Source: Fratercula arctica
Taxonomy: Eukaryota > Chordata > Aves > Charadriiformes > Alcidae
Assembly (NCBI GenBank): GCA_947846985.1
Contig: CANTUZ010000003.1
Span: 97,052,704 to 97,116,703, forward strand
Length of the DNA stretch: 64,000 nt
Reading direction: 5' to 3'
Both the position numbers and the translations under genes were made by a program. Of this stretch, positions 1 through 12,546 are shown one piece after another. Below the pieces are notes generated by a model that saw only the letters and a program-made list of their open reading frames with translations, had not been told where the DNA came from and did not search any database. Position 1 is the stretch's first letter; the number at the start of each line of letters is the position of its first letter.

Positions 1-3000
1 CTTTTTGAAAAAAAATCCAATAAAATAAAAAAAATGGTATGTAAATAACAATTAAAAAAACTGAGGAACAAGCAGGTTATAGCTTGAATTTACATTTCTG
101 ATTTTGGTTTAAATGTAAGGCATCCTGAAAAATCTGTCAGCAACAGATTAAATTCCCAAGCTCCCCCTTTGTATTGTGCCCAGACCAGATAGGATTCAGT
201 GTTGGCCTGGTGTCAGATTATTCTTGATGTAAAATTTCCATGCTGTTCATATACCACGGTGCCAGACACAGCCAGATTAGTAATAGAAACAGTGTGTCAC
301 TGGAAAGCAAATTCCTGACTCTGGAGTCAGAAAAATAATTTACTCGTAGCTATGGAGGGGCACATTTCTCCCTACCAGGAAATCTTCACATCGCCACATG
401 GATTCACAAAACCTGCTTACCACGCGCAGTTTGCAGCCCATCCAACACGCTCATCTGCCAGCTTGTCTCTCCCCACACCATCATAGATGGTAAAAACCAA
501 ACCAAAATGGATTTAGCAAACCCGTCCCAACTATGCAGAACAACAGAGGAGGAGACTATACAGGATGGGTAGGCATGCTGCAGGGGACAGACCGTGGTCC
601 CCCCTGCTGGCTGGTTACCCCATCTGAAGGCAGATGCTGTGTCCAGGAGCCCAGACTCTGTCAGCAGCCCAGGAGCCACAACATGTGGCAGGTCAAAGCA
701 AGGGAATCATCAAAGGTTTAGCCAAAGCTTGAGAAATCAGACTTTGTCTACAGTAAGCAAAGGTGAACAGGGAGGAGCAAGTGTTCACAGGCAGGTCAGG
801 AATCACAGCCAACATAAAGTGAGTTTTGAAGCTGGAAGAGGAGCAAGGCTTAGGGAGCTGGGCTGGAGATGAAGTCAACAGCAGGACTCAAGGCAGCCCG
901 CGTAGTGCGAGGGTGTCTCCTTCACACAAACACACCTACCTGCCGTCTGCGTGCAGGCTACAGCGGCACACAACAACCCAGAGCCAGGAGTCACACCCAG
1001 AGAACATCTTTCCCTGAGGCAAGCTGCGACTCCTGATGGGCAGGAGCTTCATGGGAATCCAGCTTCTGAAACCATCCACAGCTGATGGTTTCCACCTCAT
1101 GACATCCCAAGTACCCAGCATAACACGGAGAGGAAAACGCATGTTTCATGAGCCCGAATACAAAAATGATCCACTGGAGCAGCATGATGCATGCATACCT
1201 CAAACACTTCAAAATTAAAAAAACATAAACATTAGAAGAGCAGTTATTTCACTAGATATGGGATTTACAATACTTTTTGGCTTTAAAGAAGGATTAATTC
1301 CCTCATCCCTTTACCCTTTTAATGTCAAAACTGACACAGTAAAAGTGTTACTGAAACCTGACCAAAGTGTTATTGAATCCTGACCGAAGATATTACAAAA
1401 AGAATGAAAAATGAGTAGAACTTTGATAGTAGTTGTGTCTGATCCCCAACATCACAAGAGACTCAGGAAAGTAGCTACAGTCCTAGAAAGATATTTTATG
1501 TGAAAAGAATTTTATTTTTTTTAACTCTAAGACTTGCAACATCACACAGAAGGAAATAATTTGTGTATGGCAAGGAAGCCTGTGTGCACAGGCTTGTCCT
1601 GAAGACAGAAAAATGTCTTCACACATATTCCCAGCTAAATTCCAGCTGGAGCACGCAAACTCGGTGTAAACCATGAACAGGGTACAAACAAGCATTCTAG
1701 GGCCACAGCAAGCAAAATGCTTAAACTAAACTCAGTGCTAAGGTCAGGAATTGAGTTCTATACTCAGATTTGGCACTTTCTTTTGTGGTGGTGGTGGTTG
1801 CACCGTTTGACTGCTCCTCTCTCAAACAGACACCTCAAAGAACTGTGTAACCCTTTACAATATATTTATGCTAGTTAACCTAACTGTCACAGAAAATAGA
1901 GCCGGGCACTCCGTTATCTCTGCGGGGAATTGTTGGAACTGGCACACTCTGGCCTCTGCTCCCAGACAATTTCTGGTCTTAATCAGGAATTAGCACAGGC
2001 CAAAAATGATGCTCACTGGGCACACTGGGTGGTGAAGAAAAGATTTTGATAGTGAATTATTAGGAGGTTATTTCAAGTCAGTCAGTCTCAGTGCCAGACA
2101 ACAGTCTGGAACACACTTCATTTACTAGTACAGACACAGCCCAAGTGCCTGTAAACTGCTTGGATCTAGACTTGAGAGTCTAGAATCTAGAATAGAGAGT
2201 GACAAAATTGAATGTTCCTGTATTTTTGTGCTGTAGTTGCAGATTGAGTAAGGTAAGTAGAAGAGAAACAAAAGCAGAAATTATCGGATTGCCTTGGCTA
2301 AAGTAAATGACCTGCATCTTCCCTTCCAGCTTGATCATATCTACCAGGAGAGTTGAAAAACAACATTTAAATATTTTTGCTAATTATTTGTTCCTTGCCA
2401 TGATGGTATAAGCCAGCTGGTATAAGCCAGCAGTAACTGAAAATAACAGAAATACAAGATACATTATTTTTAAGTTATGTACGTATATCATCCAGAACAA
2501 TGAATACAGGAAGCTTTGCAGGTGTTCTTACACTGATTCTATTTCAATCCTCTTGGCATACCGCTGAAAAATAAAATCTCCTGTCATCACAAAATGAGTG
2601 TGCAGATCTATTGACCTCATTTAGATTCCTTTTGCAAATGCTAGAGGAAAATCACACACATGGTCTGGTTTCTCCAGCATCATTTTAAGTTAGAGGTTTT
2701 CAACCCATAAATCCCTAAAAACTTCAGGGAAATGTGCAGAGCAAATTTAAGTCTATTCCAGCTTGGTTTTCATGACTGTCTTTTTCAGACCCTCTGAGAT
2801 ACAGGCAATTGACCATCAAATTTTGAGTTGCAAATCAGTGCTCAAATGGAAACAAAAATATGTCACCTTTCCATTTTACCGTGAAAGAAAATTGTTCAGG
2901 AAAATTACAGCTGCCAAAATAGCGGTGACTTTTGTCTCCATGTTGTCAAGTCTGTTCACTGCTTCACAATGCTTCTGAAGGACCAAAAGCTTGAGATGTT

Positions 3001-5593
3001 CATATGGCATACTGTAGATTTATGTCAGTGAGGAGCCCCATACAGAAGCAAATATGCAGGACACTCCTGTCCACCCCAGTGTGGTGGCACCTTAGGGTTT
3101 ACTCAGCAGAGCTGGGAAGGAAGCATTAGTATTGCCCTTAAGCCTTGTGTTGTTTCAACTTCATGAATCAGAAACTGATATTTCTATAACACAATCTGTG
3201 TATGGGTCATTGTTTCATATTACACCCAATCCTACAACCAGTTTCTCCATTAAAAGGTGACTTCCCCGTCCATTCATCTCTTCTGCGAAGAAATGATCAT
3301 TCTTTCAGTGGTCTTTAATTCTCCTGAATGATCTTCTTGGGACTAGAAAAGTTATTACGTCTCCTTCTGTTCATATATGTGTCCTATCCACTCCTACCCC
3401 AAACCAAGGGAGGTTTATTTCACAGAACCACAGAAAAGAGATTCTGAAAAGCTGTCTGATCTCCTCTTTTCTCCAATGCTCTCCATGCTATCTCATCCAG
3501 TTCAGAGCATTTCATCCTTTTCGGTCATTCCTGACATGTATCCTCCTGTCCCTCCTCTATAGAGTGAAATACTACCTCCCCTACAAGTGTGGTATATTCT
3601 TACCATCTCTTGGACAAACAGTTCTCTGCGTGGTCTTCCCCATCATTAACCCAGCCACACTCTGTGTCACTCCTTAACAGACAGCCATAACTGACCCTGC
3701 ACCTTCTTCCTACCACTCTTCTTCTTCAGGTTGCTGTCTGCCCCTTGTACCTTTGTACTGAAGAGTATTGCCATCATCTTCCACAAACAGATGTATTTGA
3801 TTCACCTCCTACAGAATCCACCCACACTCGTTATGACTTCTTCCAAAGTTCTCTAAAAATACAATGCAAAATTTAAAAAGTACACTGCACATTTACTGCA
3901 ATATATAATTTGCAAGAAGAGGCATGATAAGTGCATTGTTTTAAATATAGAGCCTGATTTTCTCCTTGTCTACAGAATACATTAATCCTGCAGAACAGCA
4001 GGCAACCCTGCAGGAAATAATGTCGCAATATTGTAGCAGCCACATAGGAAATCACAACGCGGGACCTTACAGGAGGAGGAGGTGATTTTATTTTTAAACA
4101 AAACCAATGTCATTTGTTCATACTCACCTTCTCATACCAACATACTCACAACACTAAAATGTGTGAGCCCGAGTCATCTGTCCAGCATCCAGGCAGGAGG
4201 CCAGGTATATGCAAGTGCTGTGTCTAGGAGTCCTTGTAGTAATGTGGGAGACAAGACACACCAGCTGTTGAGTCCTTCTTACATCTAGGTTCCTCTTATG
4301 CTGGCGACCATGTGCTGGCTTTAGATATACCTTTTTGTACCCATTAGGAACTGTCATTTTCTCCATCCCCATCTCCATCTCCATCAGGATTTGCTCATTG
4401 CCCTTTGTCTCCCAGTCTTGGTGGGAAGCTGCAGGTAGATGTGTGCTACGATCTTGGAGGCCATCAACACACATCGGTCTCACAGCCCTTCTCCTGACTT
4501 TGCCTCAGTGTTTCCACACCCAGACATCCCCAGGCCTAACAATTGTGTAATAACTCTCTAACACCATCTACACAAGAAGGTTTCCAGGGCTCGTTGTTGC
4601 ACTACACATTCGGAATAAGGCTGAGAGTTCAATAATGGTTATTTCTTCAGAAAAGGGTGCCAAAAATGACTGTTGGGCATGTAAGGCAATTTGAACATGT
4701 GCCCAAAGACTGCATTATTTGAGAATCTCTTCTATGACTTGGATGTGGTTATTGCACCAGTGCAAAAAGGCCACTACAAGTAGCGGGAAATTGCAGGACT
4801 GCAAATCGAGTTTTTTCACTTGCTGCTCTCAAAGTTCATTTGTATCTCTCAGAGCCTGAGTAAAATCACATCAAGGGTAATGCATTACTTCTACATAAAT
4901 CAATTGTTAGGAAGTTTCCAGAAATAATCATAATTATTTTAGTAATGAATAAGACAAAAACATTCCTATAAAAAGACTCTCAAGCAATTATTTCCACAGA
5001 TCACACACATTGGCAAATAAAAAACTATTGATAAGAAACAGTTATACTTACAAGTTTTTCTATGTCCTTATAATATTCAACCGAACACATACAAACTGTG
5101 AACAGAATAGGAAGTAGTATTATGCATTAACCATACAAAATCTAGGAATAAATGGTACAAGACAACAGTTGACTCACTTTATATATTTCTTGCTTGCTCC
5201 AGATCTCTTGTATTTCCCCACTCTCAAAACTCAGTGCCTCTGACTATGAAGGCACCTGATACTGCCTCAACACTACCGTGGGATGCCTTCCACTCAGTAC
5301 CTCCTGCTTCTTAACATCTAACTTTCTCTTCCAAATATTAGCAATAGCTGTGCCACAAAATTAAAGTTTACTTACTGGGCATTATTTCTCCCATATTACT
5401 CAGCTCAGACCCTGCTTCTTACAAGAAAAGGCCCCAGACAATAACTTTCACCTTCAGCAACCCACCAAATTCGTGCCATGTTTGAAAACTCAAAAAACAA
5501 AATTACTTTTCTGCAACAGAGTGGCTAGACCTCAGGCTTCTTATAATTGCAAGCTACCATGGCTGAGCACAATATCAAAGTAGCAACAATATT
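1..5593. other. Unique non-coding DNA, no gene recognised
   Basis: AT-rich, CpG-poor single-copy sequence. Open frames here are short and show no splice-flanked, coding-like stretch. It holds a short GTG-type triplet run near 1786-1799, a degenerate CCATCT run near 4365-4385, and a pyrimidine-rich interval around 3380-3800 that I cannot assign to a repeat family. Intron or intergenic DNA is the simplest reading. Confidence 0.6.
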
Positions 5594-5596
5594 ATT

Positions 5597-5621
5597 AAAA
5601 AAAATAAATAAATAAAATAAT
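5597..5621. repeat. A-rich AAAT simple repeat
   Basis: Run of A followed by AAAT tetramers and a final AAAAT-type unit, on an AT-rich background. Simple-sequence DNA with no mobile-element body attached on either side. Confidence 0.75.
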
Positions 5622-5713
5622 TGAGAGTATAGGTACTAGTATGCATGTCCTTTCAGGTGAATATGGTATTAAAACAATATGTGGGTCATGTTCACTCACT
5701 GTTTCGTTTCATT

Positions 5714-5800
5714 TCTAGTCTAGTCTAGTCTAGTCTAGTCTATCGAACTCTATCCTATTCTACTCTTTTCTATTCTATTCCATTCTGTTCTTTTCTTGTT
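5714..5800. repeat. Pentanucleotide microsatellite (TAGTC grading into TCTAT/TTCTA)
   Basis: About five uninterrupted TAGTC units occur at 5716-5740. They then decay into related pyrimidine-rich pentamers of the TCTAT and TTCTA type up to about 5800. The gradient from perfect to imperfect units suggests an ageing tandem array, possibly still variable at its perfect end. Confidence 0.8.
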
Positions 5801-8746
5801 CTTTCCACTTTAGCTTGTCTGTGCAATTTTAACATCTGCTCTTCATTCCAGCTACAAAAATTATTCCTTTTCTCCTTTACTTTGTTATTTCAGTATGTCC
5901 AGTATTCAAAACTGATTGACTGCAGCTTGTTTACCACCACGAGGACAATTATATTGACAGAAGTGTCTCTGACAAAAAAAAGTATTAACACTTCTGAAAG
6001 TACAGCACTGATTGCATTGGTATTTACCTCAGGGTCTGCTGCTGCTAATAACAATAACAACGGAGAGATGTGTGATGCTCCCACGAATGCAAGGGCTTCT
6101 CTGGGCTTTGAGACATTTCAATTGTTCAGCAGCTTTTCTGGCTCCCTGCTTTGTCATCCTGAAACAGCAGCCCAGCAGTGAGCTACTGTGGCAAAACACA
6201 GCACTTTCTGGAAGTAAGTAGAAGACAGTGCTGCATCCCTGAAGAAAACAAAAGGGATTAATCTAAATATGTCAGCAGCCCAGTGCATGGCCAGAGGGCT
6301 GCCCGCATTCAACCCTCGACATGAATTTCATGTTGAGACTTGGCAATGCGAGTGGTTCATAGCACCGTATTTTACAAAGCCATGGTCACTTTGGGGCTAG
6401 AAGGTGGCCTCTGACCAAATTCTGATTTCAGACTTTTACAAAAGAAGGAATAGTGAAGAAACTTTTTTTCTTTTTTTTTTTTTCCAAAAAAGCATAAAAA
6501 CCTAGAAATTCCCTAGAAATTCCTACCAAAGAATAAATACCGCTATCTGAAACAGGCATTGTGCTAAAATAGTGCTTCGTGTATAAATTGAATTGGCCCA
6601 CAGCAAATTAACACCATTTTGTAAAAATGTCTCAGATGCAATATAGAGATAATAATATATAATGGAAAATATATCTAATCTCTGGAATTTTTACAGTAAA
6701 GTTCTAAGGATTGGATGACTTTTAACATAACAGCATAATAATTACATTACTTCCAGACACTACATTTCATAGCTGCCTGTACACACACACATATATATAC
6801 ACACTTGCACCTGTGTATGATGTGCTGCAGATTTATACAATAGAAGGCACTTTACTCAGATTTGTGTCAGTAAATCTCATATATTTAATGGCAGCAGATC
6901 TTCTGCTGAAGAAGTCACGTCTCCAGATTACAGGCTGAGAATCTTGTAAATCCATGGAAGTGGCTGTGGTTTACAACCTGCACTGTGTCGGAGCAGCGGC
7001 CCCCAAACAGTATGTTGGAGTCCAGCTACGCAAAATCAGAAGCACATGGAGAGAGACTGGAAGAAACAGCCCTCCAATCCCCTTTTGAATAAATAGCTTA
7101 CATTAATGCGCAGCTAATCATACACCGCAATGCAAAAAGGAAAACATCTGCATTGTTCGCTTTATAAGCACTGTGTACATGAAGTTTTCATCGAGCTGGT
7201 TGGTTTGTGCTTTTTTCGTGTTTCATAACAGCACGGTAAGGGAAATGAAGACCTTTTTTGTTTCTGCATAGAACAGGACTGCAGAGCAAGATTACATCTG
7301 CCAGGAATGACGTATCTTTGCCTCCATGCAATGCACTGACTGCTTGACAAACAAAAACCATCCTGGTGGTGTCACAAGTCCGCGCAGGTGTGATGGAGTG
7401 CTGCTCTTCGTGCAGAGCTCTGATTTCTCTCACTGCTATGAAAAAAGCCACACGGAGCAAGGCAATTTCAGGGTGACCACTCGTCTGCAGACATGGGGGA
7501 ATACACGCCATTCCAGCTGGGAGCAACATAAATGAAACTTCTGCATGTGGCAGTGACACTCCTCTGGCTATTCTAGGGCTCGATCCTACCCTCCCTGCTC
7601 ACATCCCACTGACTGAAACGGAGGCGAGGAAGAGCCTGAAAGGAAACAGATTTCACTCTTTATGGACGTAGGTGAACACATCTTTTATATCCTGGATATA
7701 AAATTATCATGCAGTCTGAGTAGTTGTGCTTTTCATGGGTACAAACAATAATAACCGTTTGTAGTAATAACCTGGAGATGAGCACTTTGAAAGAAAGGTG
7801 TTTTACCAGAGAATCCTTACTACGGAGAGAATCCTACTGAAGCCATATTTTAATAATGTCATTCTTAGGGAGCAAAACATTATAGAGCTGACATTACTAT
7901 GTGGGCCAGCCAGAAACAGGGTTTCAGGGATGGAAAATTCTCTCATATTATTCACTGAGGCAATAAAAGTGACAGCAGCAAAAGTCACCTTTTTTGCTGT
8001 AGACTCCAGGATGAGCTTTGTCAGAACACATGATCAGAGAGATATAACAATTTAGCATTGCAAAGATCAGATGAAAAAAAAAGTGCAGTGGATTTGCTCA
8101 CATTAGGCTGCTTGCAGTGAAATGGCAGTAACTATAAGAAGGAAGTTTCATAAGCACTTAAGAGACTTCAAACTTGACATAGACATGACTGCAGGATTTT
8201 TCCTTCTTCCCCTGAACTCAGTGGGCATTAATGTTGCTCAGCACCTTGCAGAAGCAAATCCTTTGCTTCCTGTGCTTGCCAAGCATCTCTGCCTTTCAGA
8301 TATTCTCCGCTGCCTCTATGGCTGCTTGCTGCTACCCCCTTATTCCTGAAACGTGCACTGTTTCAATAGGTGTTCCTGTGCATGTCATAGGCAGCTCTGC
8401 TCATGCTCTAGCGATTGGTTTTCTTGTCAAAATTTGTACAATTCACATTTTGTGTTGCTTTTGTCTACGCATAGCAGTGCACCCTTGTTCAAGTGCCTGG
8501 ATATACCCTTTCCTGCCACCCTCCCCAGCTGCTAGAGCAAACACGCAGCTGTCCTGGTGGAGACAGAAGACCTCGGGAGCACCATGTTTCAAACACTCCC
8601 TCCTGGCTGTACTATTTACTGCTCATTGTCAGCCCACCAAAGATCAAGAAGTGGGCACATGTCCAGGAGGAAGCATTTGTAGGATGGTTGCCCTGCTCTG
8701 TGTCAGTCCTCTTCAGTAAAGTTACAATGTACGATTAACTATCCCG
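5801..8746. other. Unique non-coding DNA with two conserved-looking stretches
   Basis: No gene recognised. The stretches at about 5930-6230 and 7080-7240 have the look of conserved non-coding DNA (mixed composition, AT-rich homeodomain-like words, few simple repeats). This is an impression only and needs an alignment. A CA/TA mixed dinucleotide run lies at 6780-6804 and a T-rich run at 6463-6483. A 162-codon plus-strand frame at 8231-8719 is rich in Cys and Pro and not coding-like. Confidence 0.5.
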
Positions 8747-9240
8747 TGCTGTGGGCTCCCCGGTTCAAGAAGGACAGGGAACTCCTGCAGAGGGTACAGC
8801 AAAGAGGTGCCAAGATGATTAGGGGACCGGAACATCTCTCTTATGAAGAAAGGCTGAGGGATTTGGCTCTTTTTAGTCTGGAAAAAAGACAGCTGAGGGC
8901 GGATCTTATCAATGCTTATAAATACTTGAAGGGTGGGTGTCAGGAGGATGGGGCCAGGCTCTTTTCAGTGGTGCCCAGCGACAGGACAAGAGGTAATGGG
9001 CACAAACTTGAGCATAGGAAGTTCCACCTAAACATGAGGAGGAACTTCTTCACTTTGGGGGTGGCAGAGCACTGGAACAGGCTGCCCAGAGAGGTGGTGG
9101 GGTCTCCGTCTCTGGAGACATTCAAAACCCGCCTGCATGCGTTCCTGTGCAACCTGCTGGTCTGGCAGGGGGGTTGGACTACATGATCTCCAGAGGTCCC
9201 TTCCAACCACTATAATTCTGTGATTCTGTGATTCTGTGTG
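8747..9240 (+). mobile_element. CR1 LINE copy 1, 5'-truncated, full 3' end
   Basis: 3' part of a CR1 non-LTR retrotransposon on the plus strand. It covers the end of the reverse-transcriptase ORF and the short 3' UTR. Recognised by the chain of CR1 landmarks: the TTCAAGAAGGACAGGGAACT block, AGATGATTAGGGGACCGGA, GAAAGGCTGAGGGA, the GAGGAACTTCTTCACTTTGG block, CTGGAACAGGCTGCCCAGAG, then CCTTCCAACCAC and three ATTCTGTG octamers at about 9215-9238. The encoded frame stays open from about 8746 to a stop at 9184-9186, just before the 3' UTR, so this copy has no frameshift in the retained part. The sequence differs clearly from copies 2, 3, 5, 7 and 8 ([12 protein letters not shown] wording rather than IRKKFFTV), so it belongs to another CR1 subfamily. 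It is 5'-truncated, as most CR1 copies are, and is not mobile by itself. Confidence 0.95.
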
Positions 9241-12200
9241 TATGATGGGCAGGTCTACTTTTACCCTACCTTTTGGTTTGTGTGTCAAGACACGCACACT
9301 TCTATTTTTTGTGTCTGAATAAACAATATAGAAAGAAATCTAGACTTCCGTGGCTTAACCTAGCACATTTTTGTCACCCTATATAATATTATCAGAAAAA
9401 CGCCATTAAGATATTAAAACCTCTGTGCAATGACACAAAGTTCACAGTGTCAAGAGCCATGCAAGCAGATACCGTTTGCTCCAGAACTGCCACCTTGCAT
9501 TCAGAGAGCAAAATCTCTTAAAACAATTTGCAGCAGGATTATTTTCGGTCTTGAGTAAGGCCACCTGTATGTCCTCTACACTAGTAGAGCAAAAACGCCC
9601 CTGTGTCTCCCTGTGGCACTGGAAACAGTGCAGAATGCTGGAGCAAGCTCAGGGTTGGCAGCAGGGAAGTCCTGAGCCGTAACTAATCCAACACAAGCAG
9701 TTGATTCATTCCATGGCCTTAGGCAAATCCCTTCACCCCCCTGCTTTCGTTTCCCCATCTGTAAAGTGAGAACAGCAATATGCACTTTGCAGGGATGCTG
9801 TGGTGATGTCAGTGCCTCCCAGCCACGTTTTCCAAGGAAACTTCAGCCCGCCCGCGCAGAAAGCAAAGCCAGTTCATTCCCATGGTGCAGGCTCAGTCGA
9901 GCAAAAACAGAACTATGTAGAGGAAATTGCCAAATTAGAAAGTAGAAAGCAGAGCCTGGAAAAGAGAGGCTGGAAAGGCATTGCATTCAAAGAGGCACCG
10001 GCTCCTTTGGGATTTACTGAGCCTCCTCTGGCAGATCATAAATTCTGCTTTTTCTACCCCTGTTTAAAAGTTTTGGCAAAGTCCAGGAGGTGAATAATTT
10101 ACCTGAGGTAGAACTTAAAAGCCATTTGATGTGACTGTGATTCTAAAAAAAATCAAAAGGGAACTTTTTATGCAGACATTTGAGCCAGCATTATCAAATC
10201 CATAAACAATATCAATTTTCTGTGTGTGTCATGTTTCTCTTCTGACTGGGTCTTACTATCAGCAAGCAGCATTCATTTTTTACAGAATACTGCAAAATGC
10301 AATAGGCATTATCAGGGAAGGAAAAAAAAACAATTGAGGCAGTCTATCAAAGCCTGTCATGTTTTAACTGAGTCTCAACCACAACAAACAACAAAATGTG
10401 CCGACACCAGCAACTGAAGGAAGATGCATTTACAAGATAAAGCTCAGCCTTCTCCATGCTAAAGCACCCACTTGGGCAGATGAAGGGTGTACATGCTCAT
10501 TGCTTGGAGCATGCGGCTGGTGAGAAGGTATTCCTACAGCTGCGCTATTGGGCAGTAATTCGACATGTCTGTCCCATTCTCCGTCCCTATGCGACAGGAC
10601 ATCTGTGATACGTCTTCTGATTCTGCCACTCTCTGCCAAGTCAATCCTCTCATTAGCTTCCTTAAACACCACCTGTCCGTCTTGAGGAATCGTTCTGAAA
10701 CAGCAACAGCAGCGTGTTACACCCTGCTCTTTTAGGAAGCTAGCTGCAAGCATCACTGATCTGAGAGCGAAGTCCACAGCCTGAGCATTGCCACCTGTTT
10801 TGGCCATTCCCCTGTCTTTAGTGGCCTGATCTTATAAAATCAAAAACTAACAGGCCACTTATTTTTCTGCTGGTTACTGACATGCCTTGTGGTGCATTAT
10901 TCCAAGGAGCTAGTCCACAACTTATACAGCCACAGGATTTAATCAGGGCAGGAAGGAAGATTTTCAGACAAATGTTTTACACATAACTGTGCACTTAATT
11001 GAGTGTAATTTTACTGAAACTTCTCTTTGATCCAATCCATTTTCCTCCTTTTTGGACAATTCTTTACAGGTTAGTTGGATCCCTGTCAATGGCTTAGGAA
11101 TTATCTTCTGCACTTTTCTGACATATACTGTCATTACTCAACCAATTCCCATAGAATTATGATAATTACACCTATTAATCTGCCAGTACCTCTACAGCCC
11201 GTGTTCCTGCCTTCAGTGTAATTCATCCCATCTATTTACTGAGTCATCATCTTTTTTTCCCCATAGTTGAGTCACCAGTCCCAATACAGTGACACTTTAT
11301 GTTTCTTTGAACTCTCTCACTGACATCTGTACCTGTTGTACGAATTTCAAGAGGAGGTCTGTTGTGACTTTCTCTGGAGATCTACAGAAAACCCTCTCAT
11401 TCTTCTTTCGTCCGACACCAATCCATTGGGAGGGCCAGGTGGAGGGCGTGCTCCTCATATGCCTGGTTAGATCATTGCATAGAATAAGCCTGTGCAGGAA
11501 CTCTAGCAAATGAAAATTATTTTCTTGCAGCAGAGAACAGCATAGCAAGTGTCCCAAATCCCACAACACTCTGACTGGGCATTGCAGCCACCTAGCAACA
11601 TTAGAAGTTAATTGCCATATAAAGTAGGGAAATACAATCTGACAGCATAAAGGTTTAACCAGAGACAGAACTGTCTGGGTTACAACGGATCGCGCTGCAT
11701 CACACACTGGGGTGTTTGTGCACACAAACCCCTGTCTAGGTTAAATAGTCCGTCTGCCATAATTTTGTCTGCAGTGGGAACTCCATGTCAGATTGTGACA
11801 GGAATAATAGAGAAAGCGTGGGGGAAGGAGACAGCTGTTTTCATTCTGTTTTGTTTGATGCATTAAGTGTAGGTTTTCCTGTTCTGTGTCAATAATTTAT
11901 AGTAATTGTATGCAGTGCCTTCGAGGTGCATTTCTGGACGTTTGGCCCACATCGCTTCCTTTCAGCAGCACATCAAATCCTCCTTAGAGTCCTCAACGCT
12001 GACTTTCCAATCCCTACAAGGAGGGCTAAGGATGAACCAGCAGGTCTCCAGGACACTGGCCACAAGGAGGGCCCAGAGGGATTTGGGAATATCACAGAAG
12101 AGGATAAGAATGAATCGCTGGAGGCATTTGTGCGCAGCCATTGCAAACCCAGCAGGCTCAGACCGCAGGAAGGGCTCCTTCAGCTGCAACAGGGGTCTGA

Positions 12201-12521
12201 AGCAAGCCACTGCAGCACACGAGGCTCTTCTAAAAGGTTAAGTAATTTATTTTTCATGTCCATGAAAGTACATAGGGCTTGGGAATAATTTCCATCCCCT
12301 TTTCCACTTCTGTTCAGCCCTGATACACGTCAAATTACATAATGCGCAGCAAAAGCCATTGCCAGGCTGGCTTACAGCTCTCTGCCTGTTTTCCCAGTTT
12401 CAAAGCATTTAACCATCTTGGAAAAATGTGCAGAAGAAGTATTTGACACATATTCAAAAATAAACAGCTGGAGGAATAAAGGGGAGGGTGTGCAGGGACT
12501 ACTCATTACAGTACCTCCTAC
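9241..12521. other. Unique DNA; one ORF of possible interest
   Basis: No repeat family recognised. The minus-strand frame at 10430-10807 is listed separately. The plus-strand frames at 11906-12288 (111 and 120 codons, overlapping in different frames) lack splice signals that would support an exon. The rest appears to be ordinary non-coding sequence. Confidence 0.5.
10430..10807 (-). CDS. Hypothetical 125-residue ORF, doubtful
   Basis: Minus-strand frame from an ATG at 10807 to a TAA at 10430. In its favour: an in-frame stop lies about 24 nt upstream, the ATG sits in an acceptable Kozak setting (G at -3 and +4), and the codon mix is coding-like with an unusual number of CpGs for this window (at least eight). 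Against it: the length is within what chance gives in 64 kb, the start of the protein (MAKTGGNAQAVDFALRS) matches no family I know, there is a run of four Cys, and I see no clear polyadenylation signal or splice donor nearby. It has no signal peptide or clear membrane segment. It could equally be an exon fragment, a decayed retrocopy or non-coding. Confidence 0.15.
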   Translation of the reverse strand: MAKTGGNAQAVDFALRSVMLAASFLKEQGVTRCCCCFRTIPQDGQVVFKEANERIDLAESGRIRRRITDVLSHRDGEWDRHVELLPNSAAVGIPSHQPHAPSNEHVHPSSAQVGALAWRRLSFIL

Positions 12522-12546
12522 AAAAAAAAAAAAAAAAAAAAAAAAA
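12522..12546. repeat. Poly-A tract (A25)
   Basis: Uninterrupted run of 25 A. No recognisable retrotransposon body precedes it; the upstream 100 bases are ordinary unique sequence. Confidence 0.9.

Noticed and set aside
7188..7559. 123-codon minus-strand frame
   Set aside because: Residue composition (many Cys, His, Ser) and absence of splice signals suggest chance.
8231..8719. 162-codon plus-strand frame ending just before CR1 copy 1
   Set aside because: Cys/Pro/Ser-rich wording, no coding codon bias, no splice or start support; length expected by chance in 64 kb on six frames.
11906..12288. Overlapping 111- and 120-codon plus frames
   Set aside because: Two frames open at once, neither with acceptor and donor; no family recognised.
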